The notes under the pieces: generated by a model | What the model saw: only the letters and a program-made list of their open reading frames with translations | The model's database searches: none | What the model was told of the DNA's origin: nothing | Shown: piece by piece, positions 37,600 to 47,005 of the stretch | Layout of the letters: each line of letters opens with the position of its first letter | Numbering within the stretch: position 1 is the first letter of the stretch | Made by a program: the position numbers and the translations under genes | Assembly: GCF_900453105.1 (NCBI RefSeq) | Contig: NZ_UGPW01000001.1 | Span: 2,202,414-2,266,413, forward strand | DNA from: Moraxella ovis | Lineage (GTDB): Bacteria > Pseudomonadota > Gammaproteobacteria > Pseudomonadales > Moraxellaceae | Direction of reading: 5' to 3' | DNA length: 64,000 nt

Positions 37600-39576
37600 A
37601 TGTTTAGAAAAATTCTAATTGCTAACCGCGGCGAGATCGCCTGTCGTGTGATCAAAACTTGTAAAAATCTTGGCATCACCACCGTGGCGGTATATTCAGA
37701 CGCTGATAAGAACGCCCAGCACGTCAAACAAGCGGATGAAGCGGTGCACATCGGTGAATCGCAAGTCTCAAAAAGCTATCTGCTCATGGATAAGATCATC
37801 GAAGTTGCCAAGGCGACAGGCGCCGAAGCAATTCACCCTGGTTATGGCTTCTTGTCCGAAAATGACCAATTTGCCAAAGCTTGCGCTGACAACAGCATCG
37901 TCTTTATCGGCCCACCTGTCGAAGCGATTCTTGCGATGGGTCTAAAAGCCACCTCAAAAGCCCTCATGGAAAAGGCGAACGTACCGCTAACCCCTGGCTA
38001 TCACGGTGAGAATCAAGATCCGAACTTCCTAAAAGAACAAGCAGATCGCATCGGCTATCCTGTGCTGATCAAGGCAAGCGCTGGCGGCGGCGGCAAGGGC
38101 ATGAGCTTGGTTGAGCGTGCAGAGGATTTCCTAGAGAGCCTATCGTCTTGTAAGCGTGAAGCACTGTCTAGCTTCGGCAACGATGATGTCTTGATTGAGC
38201 GATACATCGTGAATCCTCGCCATGTGGAAGTACAGATTTTTGGTGACAGCTTTGGCAATGTGGTGCACTTATTTGAACGCGACTGTTCTGTACAGCGCCG
38301 CCACCAAAAAGTCATCGAAGAAGCTCCGGCACTGAACATCAGCGACGAGAAGTTAGCTCAGATGCGTACTGCCGCCATTAACGCAGGTCGTGCGGTCGGC
38401 TATGTCGGCGCAGGTACGGTCGAGTTCATCGTAGAACAAGACGGTACGGCGTACTTCATGGAGATGAACACCCGCCTGCAAGTCGAGCATCCTGTGACAG
38501 AGATGATTACAGGTGTGGACTTGGTGGAGTGGCAGCTTCGCGTGGCGTATGGCGAACCCCTACCAAAATCTCAAGACGAACTCACCTCGACAGGTCACGC
38601 CCTAGAAGCGCGTATCTATGCTGAGATTCCAGAACAAGGCTATCTGCCAGCGACGGGTAAGATTACCTATCTGTCATATCCTAACGTGACCGACAGCGTG
38701 CGCATCGACAGCGGCATCGTGGCAGGTGACGAGATTACCACTTTCTATGATCCGATGATCGCCAAACTCATCGTCTGGGGCAAGAACCGCGACGAGGCCA
38801 TCGGCAAACTTCGTCACGCGCTATCACAGACGCACATTGATGGGCTGGGCAATAACATCGCATTCTTGGAGCGTATCTTAAGAATCGACAGCTTTAAGGA
38901 TGTCAAACTAGACACCAACCTGATCGCTCGCGAAGAAGATTTCTTGCTTCGTCCGACCATCCAAGTAGATGATGAATTGATCGCCAAGACAGCATTCATT
39001 AAGCTACTAAGCGGACTTGGCAAGGGCAGCATTTGGCAAAAGTCCTCATTATGGCGACTAAATACCCCAACCATCCAAACCGTCAAAATCGTCCACCAAG
39101 ACGAGACGTACGTGGTGACATTTAGCCATGACAAGGACGTATGGACAGCGAATGTGGGCGATAAAAGCTTTACCCTGACAGGCAGCCTAACCGATGATCA
39201 CACCGCTGACATGACGATCGATGGTAAATGCCAAAGCGTGGCATTTAGCCAAAGTGCGGACGGAGTGACGGTATTTGATGATCGCTTCGGCGCCAACGCC
39301 ATCAAATTCACCCATCCTAAGGCTGACTACGGCACGGATGATGATGGCGACAGCGGCGGTCTGACCGCACCAATGCCAGGCGTGATCGTGGATGTGCGTG
39401 TCTCCTCAGGTCAAAGCGTCACAAAAGATGAGATCCTACTGACCATGGAAGCCATGAAAATCGTCTACACCATCAAGGCCCCAGAAGACGGCATGGTGTC
39501 AGAAGTGTATTATCAAGCAGGCGATCAGGTCAAAGCCGGTGATGAGCTCGTTGCTTTCACCCCAAATGACCAATAA
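37600..39576 (+). CDS. liuD: 3-methylcrotonyl-CoA carboxylase, biotin-containing (alpha) subunit
   Basis: This subunit carboxylates biotin using ATP and bicarbonate. The 658 residues include the biotin-carboxylase N-domain MFRKILIANRGEIACRVI, the ATP-grasp glycine loop KASAGGGGKGM, EMNTRLQVEHPVTEMITG, and the C-terminal biotinyl domain with the attachment lysine in MEAMKIVYT. The ATG at 37600 has AAAGGAC upstream; a frame opening at 37561 is not family-like. Fourth gene of the operon. Confidence 0.94.
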   Translation: MFRKILIANRGEIACRVIKTCKNLGITTVAVYSDADKNAQHVKQADEAVHIGESQVSKSYLLMDKIIEVAKATGAEAIHPGYGFLSENDQFAKACADNSIVFIGPPVEAILAMGLKATSKALMEKANVPLTPGYHGENQDPNFLKEQADRIGYPVLIKASAGGGGKGMSLVERAEDFLESLSSCKREALSSFGNDDVLIERYIVNPRHVEVQIFGDSFGNVVHLFERDCSVQRRHQKVIEEAPALNISDEKLAQMRTAAINAGRAVGYVGAGTVEFIVEQDGTAYFMEMNTRLQVEHPVTEMITGVDLVEWQLRVAYGEPLPKSQDELTSTGHALEARIYAEIPEQGYLPATGKITYLSYPNVTDSVRIDSGIVAGDEITTFYDPMIAKLIVWGKNRDEAIGKLRHALSQTHIDGLGNNIAFLERILRIDSFKDVKLDTNLIAREEDFLLRPTIQVDDELIAKTAFIKLLSGLGKGSIWQKSSLWRLNTPTIQTVKIVHQDETYVVTFSHDKDVWTANVGDKSFTLTGSLTDDHTADMTIDGKCQSVAFSQSADGVTVFDDRFGANAIKFTHPKADYGTDDDGDSGGLTAPMPGVIVDVRVSSGQSVTKDEILLTMEAMKIVYTIKAPEDGMVSEVYYQAGDQVKAGDELVAFTPNDQ

Positions 39577-39595
39577 TGACAGGATGGTAATTTAG

Positions 39596-39645
39596 CAGGG
39601 GTGTTTGGCAGATAACGAGCCAGACCACCCATCTGCCATCCCCTG
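39596..39645 (+). other. Long imperfect stem-loop between liuD and the HMG-CoA lyase gene
   Basis: CAGGGGTGTTTGGCAGAT pairs with ATCTGCCATCCCCTG across a 17-base loop, with a small internal bulge. No T run follows. It is another intra-operon hairpin, like that after liuA. Confidence 0.45.
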
Positions 39646-39680
39646 ATGGATGCACTTTAACCCTATTTTTAAGGATAAAA

Positions 39681-40580
39681 ATGAAACCTGACATCAAAAT
39701 CGTAGAAGTGGGCGCAAGAGACGGCTTACAAAACGAAAAAACACCGCTTAGCGTGGACGATAAGCTTACCCTCATTCAAGGGCTGGCAGATGCCAATCTA
39801 AAATTCATCGAAGCTGGCTCATGCGTCTCGCCAAAATGGGTGCCGCAGATGGCGGGCAGTACGGAGATTTTTGGAAGGTTGCCCACCGATACGGACGTGA
39901 GCTTTTCTCTACTGACGCCGAATCTGCGCGGTTTTGAAGATGCCCTGGCAGTTGGCTGTAAAGAAGTGGCCGTGTTCACAGGTGCAAGCGAGACCTTCAC
40001 CCAAAAGAACATCAACTGTAGCATCGATGAAAGCATAGACAGATTTGCAGACATCTTAGCGCTTGCCAAAGAGCATGACATCAAGGTCCGCGGCTATGTG
40101 TCGTGCGTGGTCGATTGTCCTTATGAAGGCGCAACAGACCCAAAAATCGTCGCCAAAGTCGCACGTCGCCTGTACGACATGGGCTGTTATGAGATCTCGC
40201 TGGGCGAGACGATCGGCACCGCCACGCCTAATCGCATCAAAGCCATGCTACAAGCCTGCATGGATGAGCTGGACATCAGCGTCATCGCAGGGCATTATCA
40301 CAACACCTACGGCATGGCGATCGCGAACATCCATGAGAGCCTAAATATGGGCGTAAGAATCTTCGATGCCAGCGTGGGCAGTCTTGGCGGCTGTCCTTAT
40401 GCCAAAGGCGCATCGGGCAATGTCGCCACCGAAGATGTGCATTATCTAATGACAGGGCTTGGTCTATCGACAGGCATTGACATTGATAAGCTCGTTAAAG
40501 TGAGTGCCGACATCTGCCAAAAACTCAATCGAGACAACGGCTCGATGGCGACCAAGGCTTATCTGGCAAATTGCAGCTAA
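39681..40580 (+). CDS. liuE: Hydroxymethylglutaryl-CoA lyase
   Basis: It splits HMG-CoA to acetoacetate and acetyl-CoA, the last step of leucine breakdown. The 299-residue TIM barrel has EVGARDGLQNEKTPL with catalytic R/D, SPKWVPQMAGSTEI, and the metal-binding GHYHNTYGMA. The flexible loop with the active-site cysteine is GGCPYAKGASGNVATED. AAGGA precedes the ATG. Last gene of the operon, followed by a terminator. No acetoacetate CoA-transferase is adjacent. Confidence 0.94.
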   Translation: MKPDIKIVEVGARDGLQNEKTPLSVDDKLTLIQGLADANLKFIEAGSCVSPKWVPQMAGSTEIFGRLPTDTDVSFSLLTPNLRGFEDALAVGCKEVAVFTGASETFTQKNINCSIDESIDRFADILALAKEHDIKVRGYVSCVVDCPYEGATDPKIVAKVARRLYDMGCYEISLGETIGTATPNRIKAMLQACMDELDISVIAGHYHNTYGMAIANIHESLNMGVRIFDASVGSLGGCPYAKGASGNVATEDVHYLMTGLGLSTGIDIDKLVKVSADICQKLNRDNGSMATKAYLANCS

Positions 40581-40609
40581 TCACCAGTCACCCATCACGT
40601 TCATTAGAT

Positions 40610-40655
40610 AAAAATAAGTCTGCCAAGATCATGTCTGTGGTGGGCTTATTTTTTG
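40610..40655. terminator. Terminator between the leucine operon and the LysR gene
   Basis: A stem of about 16 pairs with wobbles (AAAAATAAGTCTGCCA/TGGTGGGCTTATTTTT, 12-base loop) has a T run. It overlaps the stop of the convergent LysR gene. Confidence 0.7.
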
Positions 40656-41536
40656 GCGTCGATAAGTTCATTTTTCAAAAACCCAATCCACGCCTGCACT
40701 TTGGTAGGGAGCAGTCGGGTCGTGGTTAGGACATAGACCCAAATGGGCATAAGCTCCCAATCAGGCAGCACCCTGACCAGAGCACCTGCCTTGACGGCAC
40801 TGTCCACCACCATGTGTGGCAAGGCGACCACGCCAAGCCCCTGTAAACCAAGCCGTAGCGTAAACCCCAAACTGTTTGAAAACAGCGAACCTTCCGCATG
40901 AATGATTGTCTCTGCCCCTTGTTTGTCAAACAGCCGCCACTGCCGATTATAGCCCGCCTTGATGAAAATGAGCTTGTGTTGATACAGCTCATCAGGGTTT
41001 TGCGGATTGCCATGTGCATTTAGATAATCTGGCGAAGCGTATAGCCGACCGTCCAAATCAAAACTAAGATGATTCACCAAGCTATCACTGTCCGCCGTCC
41101 ACAGCCGAATGACCACATCATAAGGCTCACTCACCAGATCCACCTTACGAGAATTTAGGTCAAAAGATAGCCTGATATCAGGATAGCGTTCACAGAACTT
41201 AGGCACAATCGGAGCGATGAGTTCATAAGCAAAATCCACCGGCAACGAAATCCCAACTTCGCCATGCACCCCTTGCCCAAAGTCGCTAATCAGCTCATGG
41301 GTTGCCAATGCATCATCGATGATTTTTTGGGCTTTGTCAAAATACAGATCGCCTGCTTCGGTCAGCTCAATCTTGCGTGTAGTGCGGTTTAGCAGTTGCA
41401 CGCCAAGCGACTTTTCCAGTCGCTTGATACGCTCAGAAAGTATGGATTTTGGCATGGAAAGATGAACGCCTGCCTTTGACAAGCTTTTACTGCGTACAAT
41501 TTCCACAAAAATTGCCATGTCATTGAGATGCTGCAT
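40646..41536 (-). CDS. LysR-family transcriptional regulator
   Basis: The 296 residues have the N-terminal winged helix (DMAIFVEIVRSKSLSKAG, ILSERIKRLEKSLGVQLL, NRTTRKIELTEAG) and a periplasmic-binding-like effector domain. The hydrophobic DLNSRKVDLVSEPYDVVIRL is typical of the CrgA/DmlR branch. It is divergent from the MFS gene at 41665, which is the likely target. The effector is unknown. Confidence 0.9.
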   Translation of the reverse strand: MQHLNDMAIFVEIVRSKSLSKAGVHLSMPKSILSERIKRLEKSLGVQLLNRTTRKIELTEAGDLYFDKAQKIIDDALATHELISDFGQGVHGEVGISLPVDFAYELIAPIVPKFCERYPDIRLSFDLNSRKVDLVSEPYDVVIRLWTADSDSLVNHLSFDLDGRLYASPDYLNAHGNPQNPDELYQHKLIFIKAGYNRQWRLFDKQGAETIIHAEGSLFSNSLGFTLRLGLQGLGVVALPHMVVDSAVKAGALVRVLPDWELMPIWVYVLTTTRLLPTKVQAWIGFLKNELIDAKK

Positions 41537-41664
41537 GAGATATATTGATAAATTTAGAGTAATTGTTCGGCAGATCGAACACTGTTTTCCGATTTGTGAT
41601 ATTTACCTTATTATAAATGATTGCTAGAATATTTTGATCATTTATACCACCATTTTTTAACGCT

Positions 41665-42792
41665 ATGAAATCATCCGCCATCAAGAACGGACTTGAAGCC
41701 GCTCTCATACTTGCCCTTGTCATGGGATTTGGTCGTTTTGCTTATACGGCTTTGTACCCATACATGGTAACAGGCGGCATGCTGAGCGTGGCACAAGGGA
41801 GCGTTGTCGCATCAGCGAACTATGTCGGCTACCTAGTCGGGGCGCTCTTCGCTGTGCGCATCAAGGCGGACAAATCAAACGTCTTTACCTTAATTGCTCT
41901 GATTGGCACGAGCGTATGCCTTGGCTTGATGTCGATGCTCTCGGGGGCTTTGTGGCTTGGTGGTGTGCGGTTTTTGGCAGGGGTGTTTAGTGCCCTAGGC
42001 ATCGTGTCGGCATCAATGTGGCTACTTGCCAAACAAAAACACACCGGCACAACCCCGCTCATGTACGCAGGTGTGGGGCTTGGTATTGCTTTATCATCGG
42101 AGCTTGTCGTGTGGGGAGTAGGTGCGGGCATGGATTCATCTGGGCTGTGGCTATGGCTTGGGGTGCTTGCGGTCGTGTTGTCGTTATTTGTGCTACATGG
42201 ATTGTTTTTTCAAAAACCAGCCGACAGTCACCAATCAAATAATGCACTCATCGTCACGCCAAAACTTACCGCCAATGCACTCATCGCACTCTATGGGCTG
42301 GCAGGGTTTGGCTATATCATCACCGCCACGTATTTGCCCCTGCTGGTGAACATGGTGTTGCCTGATGTGAACGTAGGGCATATCTGGGCGGTGTTTGGTT
42401 TGTCAGCAGTGCCGTCTTGTTTTGTGTGGCACATGGTTCATGTTCGCCTGGGAACTCGTGTGGCACTGATTGCCAATTTCACCGCCCAAATCATCGGGGT
42501 CATGTTCCCCATTATCATGCCAAACATGGCAGGGTATCTGATGAGTGCCTTGCTCGTAGGCGGTGCGTTTATGGGGACGGTAACGATTGTCATGCCAGTG
42601 GCGCAGATGATCGCTAAAACCACTGGCAAAAATCTCATCGCCCTAGCCACGCTGTCATACAGCATCGGGCAGATTGTCGGGCCTTTGGTTGCAGGCGGCC
42701 TGTATGGAGCTACCCAAAGTTTCGCCCCTGCGCTTGGGCTTGCCACCCTAGCGTTAATATTGGGTGCGGTCATCTGCCACCAACGAGCGTAA
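41665..42792 (+). CDS. MFS transporter, YbfB/YjiJ family
   Basis: The 375 residues form about 12 membrane helices. The N-terminal ALVMGFGRFAYTALYPYMV is the YbfB/YjiJ-type signature (GxGRFxYT-x-x-xP). A charged loop (FQKPADSHQSN) splits the two halves. The substrate is unknown. It is divergent from a LysR gene that probably controls it, and followed by a tautomerase gene. Confidence 0.85.
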   Translation: MKSSAIKNGLEAALILALVMGFGRFAYTALYPYMVTGGMLSVAQGSVVASANYVGYLVGALFAVRIKADKSNVFTLIALIGTSVCLGLMSMLSGALWLGGVRFLAGVFSALGIVSASMWLLAKQKHTGTTPLMYAGVGLGIALSSELVVWGVGAGMDSSGLWLWLGVLAVVLSLFVLHGLFFQKPADSHQSNNALIVTPKLTANALIALYGLAGFGYIITATYLPLLVNMVLPDVNVGHIWAVFGLSAVPSCFVWHMVHVRLGTRVALIANFTAQIIGVMFPIIMPNMAGYLMSALLVGGAFMGTVTIVMPVAQMIAKTTGKNLIALATLSYSIGQIVGPLVAGGLYGATQSFAPALGLATLALILGAVICHQRA

Positions 42793-42857
42793 ACTTGTAA
42801 CCAAATAACGAATAAATTTATCTTTTTACCTTAACCACAACACAATAGGAGCATGTC

Positions 42858-43076
42858 ATGCCTTATGTCAATATCAAAGTAACGGGCGGCACTGAAGCCC
42901 CCACCACCGGACAAAAAGCCGAACTCATCCAAGGCGTTACCGAACTGCTTGGGCGAGTTCTCAACAAAAACCCTGCCACAACGGTGGTAGTCATTGATGA
43001 GATTGACATGGATAATTATGGCTTGGGCGGTCGCTCCATTACCGAAGTGCGAAAAGCCGCCAAAACAAAAGACTAA
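42858..43076 (+). CDS. 4-oxalocrotonate tautomerase family protein
   Basis: This 72-residue protein has the family start MPYVNIKVTGG; after Met removal the N-terminal proline is the catalytic base. The second half has TTVVVIDEIDMDNYGLGG, as in the subgroup with longer N-termini. The substrate is unknown. AGGAG lies before the ATG. It probably shares a transcript with the MFS gene and is followed by a terminator. Confidence 0.88.
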   Translation: MPYVNIKVTGGTEAPTTGQKAELIQGVTELLGRVLNKNPATTVVVIDEIDMDNYGLGGRSITEVRKAAKTKD

Positions 43077-43089
43077 CACCCCCAAAAGC

Positions 43090-43123
43090 ACAAAACGCCA
43101 TCTATGCATGGCGTTTTGTTTAT
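43090..43123 (+). terminator. Terminator after the tautomerase gene
   Basis: The 12-bp perfect stem ACAAAACGCCAT/ATGGCGTTTTGT has a 6-base loop, followed by a short T-rich tail. Confidence 0.8.
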
Positions 43124-43291
43124 TGACTTTTTGGTGGAATTATTTTAAATTTTAGGAACATGTGGCGATAATTTTTAGTGCTTTTGCTGTCAGAATCTTA
43201 CAAATCTTTGACAAGTATTTTGCCAGTTAAATTAATCCGCACAGCGAGACTTTTTATTTATCGATCCACACCCACACAAAAAGAAGTTTGT

Positions 43292-44100
43292 ATGCGTGCC
43301 TATTATGAGCCAATCAGTCGCAGCGTCAATGATGACACCACCACCGCGCACTATCAATCAACCGATTACGCCCAAGGTGCTTGGAATCCATTCGAGCAGC
43401 ACATGACTGTTGCCACAGGGTTAATGGCGCGCGAGCTTGAGCAGTTTTTTCCCCGAGATGATTTGGCGATCGCACGCCTAAGTTTAGACGTTCTGGGCGT
43501 GATTTATCAGGGCGAGACGGTCGTTCGTACACGCTTCATCCGCACAGGACGCACGATCGAACTGATCGAGAGCACTCTATCCACCTTTGATAAGAATGGC
43601 ACCGAGCGAGTTAGCATCATCATGCGTGCTTGGCGACTTGCTGTCAGTGACACGAGCGCGATTGCAGGGACTGAGGACGCTTCTTGTAGCCCCATTGACC
43701 TGCCGGACTGGGATGGCATGAGCGTATGGGACAGCGGCTATATTAATACACTAAAGGCGAAGGTCGCCCATCACCGTACCGGAAAAAGCCTAGTGTGGTT
43801 CGACACTGACATCGAGATGGTAGCAGACGAACCGACATCAGACTTCGTACACCTGATCGGCATGGTGGACACCGCCAACGGCATCGCCTGCGCACTAAGG
43901 ATAGAGCGTGGATTTTCCCAAGCATCGACCTACAGATTCATCTGTATCGTATTCCTACAGGGCGATGGCTGGGGTTAGATACCGTGCAGCAGATTGGCGA
44001 GAGTGGTGTGGGTCTGACGAGCAGTGTTCTGTATGACGAGCATGGTTCATTTGGGCGTGACGAACAGATTCTAACCGTTCGCCACATTGGCAAATCCTAA
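43292..44100 (+). pseudogene. TesB-like acyl-CoA thioesterase, interrupted by a single-base frameshift
   Basis: The gene starts at 43292 (MRAYYEPISRSVNDDTTTA) and reads as a double-hotdog thioesterase up to about 43912 (ALRIERG). The open frame then runs into an unrelated tail ending at 43978. The family sequence continues one frame over: SIDLQIHLYRIPTGRWLGLD, then ESGVGLTSSVLYDEHG, stopping at 44100. One missing base in the GATTTTCCC stretch at 43911-43919 explains it. Either a recent mutation or a consensus error. The enzyme would hydrolyse acyl-CoA. Confidence 0.78.
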
Positions 44101-44112
44101 AAGGAGCATGGC

Positions 44113-44711
44113 ATGGACGTTAATCAAGCCCATTTTTGGCAAGATCGCTACAAAGCCAACCAGACAGGTTGGGACTTAGGACAAGTATCACCCCCACTGC
44201 AGGCGTATTTTGACACACTCACCGATAAATCCGTGCGACTGCTCATTGTCGGAGCAGGTAATGCTCACGAAGCCCGTTATTTGCACGAGCTAGGATTTAC
44301 CAACGTCCATGTGCTTGACATCGTGCCATCTGTACTGGATAATTTTGCCAACGCCAATCCTACCTTTAATCCCAAGCATTTGATTTGTCATGACTTTTTT
44401 GATGTGCATATGCTTGGGTTGGGGCGGTTTGACATCATCATAGAGCAGACTTTTTTGTGTGCGATAGACCCAAGCCGCCGTGATGAATACGCTCGCCAAG
44501 TGCATCGCTTGCTACGTAATAAGGGCGACTGGTGGGTGTACTGTTTGATTGTGAGTTTGAGAGCAGTCCGCCGTTTGGGGGCAGTATGGCGGAGTATCGC
44601 GCGTTGTTTGAGCCTTATTTTGGCATGCAGACCATGGAGCGGTGTCATAATTCAGTCAAGCCTAGAGAAGGGCGAGAGCTGTTTATCAATCTTATGAAAA
44701 GGGGTGGATAA
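44113..44711 (+). pseudogene. Thiopurine S-methyltransferase-family gene, frameshifted near its 3' end
   Basis: The N-terminal 138 residues are a clear TPMT-type methyltransferase: FWQDRYKANQTGWDLGQVSP, the SAM motif LLIVGAGNAHEARYL, and EQTFLCAIDPSRRDEY. After AAGGGC at 44521-44526 the open frame runs to 44697 with unrelated, arginine-rich sequence. The adjacent frame gives the expected end: LVGVLFDCEFESSPPFGGSM, then a stop at 44711. One G appears to be missing at 44524-44528. The gene starts 12 bases after the thioesterase, which has the same kind of lesion. Confidence 0.8.
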
Positions 44712-44721
44712 TGGCATAATG

Positions 44722-44739
44722 GGGCGAAAGCCCTTTTTT
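44722..44739 (+). terminator. Short terminator after the methyltransferase gene
   Basis: GGGC-GAAA-GCCC, a 4-bp stem with a stable GNRA tetraloop, is followed directly by TTTTTT. Confidence 0.7.
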
Positions 44740-44828
44740 ATTTTGGTAATTTTCTACGTCAAACGACAATTAAAAATGTTAAAATTGGCGGTATTGTTCA
44801 ACAAAGATGTATTTTAAAATTTGGACGC

Positions 44829-44893
44829 GTAGGGGCGAATGACATTCACCCAAAAATTTGATATTTCAAAGGGCAAATGTGATTTGCCCCTAC
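44829..44893. repeat. 65-base imperfect inverted-repeat element, copy 1
   Basis: The 23-base arms begin GTAGGGGCGAATGACATTC and, read from the other end, GTAGGGGCAAATCACATTT; they match at most positions and flank a 19-base centre. A second element of the same size and similar arms lies at 56319-56383. No coding capacity; a small MITE- or REP-like repeat is likely. Confidence 0.6.
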
Positions 44894-44919
44894 AAGCCTA
44901 AAAAATAGTATAATACTCC

Positions 44920-45687
44920 ATGAAACCCATTTTTTCACCACTCGCCCCACGCACTTGTCCGCACAGCGACTGCGGTCAGGTCTTTGATAATGTGATTTAT
45001 GAAAATGGCATTATTTTTTGTCCGCATTGCCAAAAAAGTATTTTGGTTAATCCTTTTACGCCTGATTTGGAGCAAATAACCTTTTGGCAATTTACCAAAT
45101 ATTTTACCAAACATCAATATAAAATATATACTGTTGTTGCGGTTATGTTTGCAATTTTTTATGCCATCATATTTACCGTTTATAATTTTGATAAATTAAA
45201 TCTTGGTACAGGATTTTGGATAACATTTGCCATTATTATTGGCATTTTAATTGTTATGGGTATTTTTGCCATTGAAAATAATCTTAAATATTACCATGCT
45301 TATAAATTAAAAAACAAACTCATTGTAAAGGGCGTGGATATTTATGATACTATCAAAAATGATTTTAATGTATCGCTTGCTCATGATGAATTAAAAACCA
45401 CGTTTAATAGATTTACCGCTTATTGCCCACATTGCCAATCGCAAAGACTACATAAAACGATTGATGATGATTTTGTGTGTCAAAATTGCCATACAACATT
45501 ACGATTAAATCCAAAATTAAAGAATATCAGTCTAATACAGTTTATATTAAATTATCTTATTGCATTTCTCATGATAAGATATCTGGGGGCTGATTTTTAT
45601 TTCTTTATTTTATTTACCCCTGCATTATTTTTAATCAATTTATTGACAAACTACCATTGGTACAAAACTCCAAAATGGCTACTTTAA
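44920..45687 (+). CDS. Membrane protein with two zinc-ribbon motifs, AT-rich
   Basis: This 255-residue protein is not recognised. Two zinc-ribbon knuckle sets occur: C14-P-H-S-D-C with CPHC at about 34-37, and CPHCQSQ with CQNC around 168-190. Each set is followed by hydrophobic segments (about 70-90, 97-120, and 205-245). The arrangement looks like a duplicated unit of zinc ribbon plus membrane helices. Codon use is far more AT-rich than in rarA downstream, suggesting acquisition. Its end overlaps the rarA start by 13 bases. Confidence 0.7.
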   Translation: MKPIFSPLAPRTCPHSDCGQVFDNVIYENGIIFCPHCQKSILVNPFTPDLEQITFWQFTKYFTKHQYKIYTVVAVMFAIFYAIIFTVYNFDKLNLGTGFWITFAIIIGILIVMGIFAIENNLKYYHAYKLKNKLIVKGVDIYDTIKNDFNVSLAHDELKTTFNRFTAYCPHCQSQRLHKTIDDDFVCQNCHTTLRLNPKLKNISLIQFILNYLIAFLMIRYLGADFYFFILFTPALFLINLLTNYHWYKTPKWLL

Positions 45688-46949
45688 ACACCCCCCTTGC
45701 CGAACGAGTCCGCCCAAAGAGCTTATCCGACATCATCGGACAGACGCACCTATTGGGCGACAATGCCCCCATTAGCCGTATGATTGCTCATAACCACTTG
45801 CCAAGCCTGATTTTGCATGGCGAAGCAGGCATTGGCAAGACGACTTTGGCACGTCTACTTGCCCATGCTGTTGGGCGTGAATTTCATCTGCTATCCGCCC
45901 TTGATTTGACCGTCAAGGAGTTGCGTGAGCTGATAGACGGCGGAAAAGGCATGACAGGCGGTTTTGATTTTGGCTCGCCTGTGCTTTTTATTGATGAGAT
46001 TCATCGCTTTAACAAAGCCCAACAAGACGCTCTGCTTGGGGCGGTTGAGTCTGGCAAGATTACCCTGATTGGGGCGACCACCGAAAATCCGTCTTTTAGC
46101 GTAAACAACGCCCTGCTCTCTCGCTGTCAAGTGTATCGCTTGGAGCCATTGACCGTTGATGAATTGGTACAAGTATTAAAAAGGGCGTTGGCGACTGATA
46201 CATTTTTGAAAAATTTCACGGTACAAGGCGACCTTGCCAATATCGTACGCCTTGCCAGTGGGGATGCTCGTAAGGCACTCAATTTATTAGAAATCGCCTG
46301 CCAAAACTCAGACAATCACACCCTAATCATAGACGACACCCTGCTCCAAAACATCGCCCAAACCGTACTCCCACGCTACGACAGGGCAGGCGATATGCAC
46401 TATGATGTCATCTCGGCATTCATCAAATCGGTGCGTGGCTCGGACGCTGACGCCAGCATTTATTGGCTCGCTCGTATGCTGACTGCTGGCGAAGACCCCA
46501 CCTTTATCGCAAGGCGACTGGTGATTTTGGCAAGTGAGGACATCGGACTTGCCAACCCCAACGCCCTACTACTTGCCGACACCGCCTTGCGTTCGGTGCA
46601 GTCTATCGGTATGCCCGAAGCCCGCATTATCCTTGCCCAAGCGACTGTCTATCTTGCCACATCGCCCAAATCCAACAGCACCTACACCGCCATTAACGAA
46701 GCCCTTGCCTTTGTTAAAAACGACAACTCGCCCGTACCGCTTCATCTAAGAAATGGCGTAACCGAACTCATGAAACAATCAGGCTATGGTGTGGATTATG
46801 TCTATCCGCACGATTATGCCAATCATTATTATCCCCAAACCTATTTGCCTGATAATTTGATTGGCAAACGCTTTTATCATTTTGCCGACAATCAAAAAGA
46901 ACAAGCAAGTTTTAATTTTATGAATTGGCTAAAGGCAAGTGTTCCGTGA
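45675..46949 (+). CDS. rarA: Replication-associated recombination protein A (RarA/MgsA)
   Basis: RarA is an AAA+ ATPase acting at stalled replication forks. With the ATG at 45675 it has 424 residues. It begins [22 protein letters not shown], Walker [10 protein letters not shown], Walker [19 protein letters not shown], sensor 1 GATTENPSF, then the helical and tetramerisation domains with [14 protein letters not shown] 18 bases upstream is an alternative start inside the previous gene. Confidence 0.94.
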   Translation: MATLNTPLAERVRPKSLSDIIGQTHLLGDNAPISRMIAHNHLPSLILHGEAGIGKTTLARLLAHAVGREFHLLSALDLTVKELRELIDGGKGMTGGFDFGSPVLFIDEIHRFNKAQQDALLGAVESGKITLIGATTENPSFSVNNALLSRCQVYRLEPLTVDELVQVLKRALATDTFLKNFTVQGDLANIVRLASGDARKALNLLEIACQNSDNHTLIIDDTLLQNIAQTVLPRYDRAGDMHYDVISAFIKSVRGSDADASIYWLARMLTAGEDPTFIARRLVILASEDIGLANPNALLLADTALRSVQSIGMPEARIILAQATVYLATSPKSNSTYTAINEALAFVKNDNSPVPLHLRNGVTELMKQSGYGVDYVYPHDYANHYYPQTYLPDNLIGKRFYHFADNQKEQASFNFMNWLKASVP

Positions 46950-47005
46950 TGTAGTGAATCAATTGAAGATTTTATATTTAAAATAAATTACTTAACCAGC
47001 CTTAG

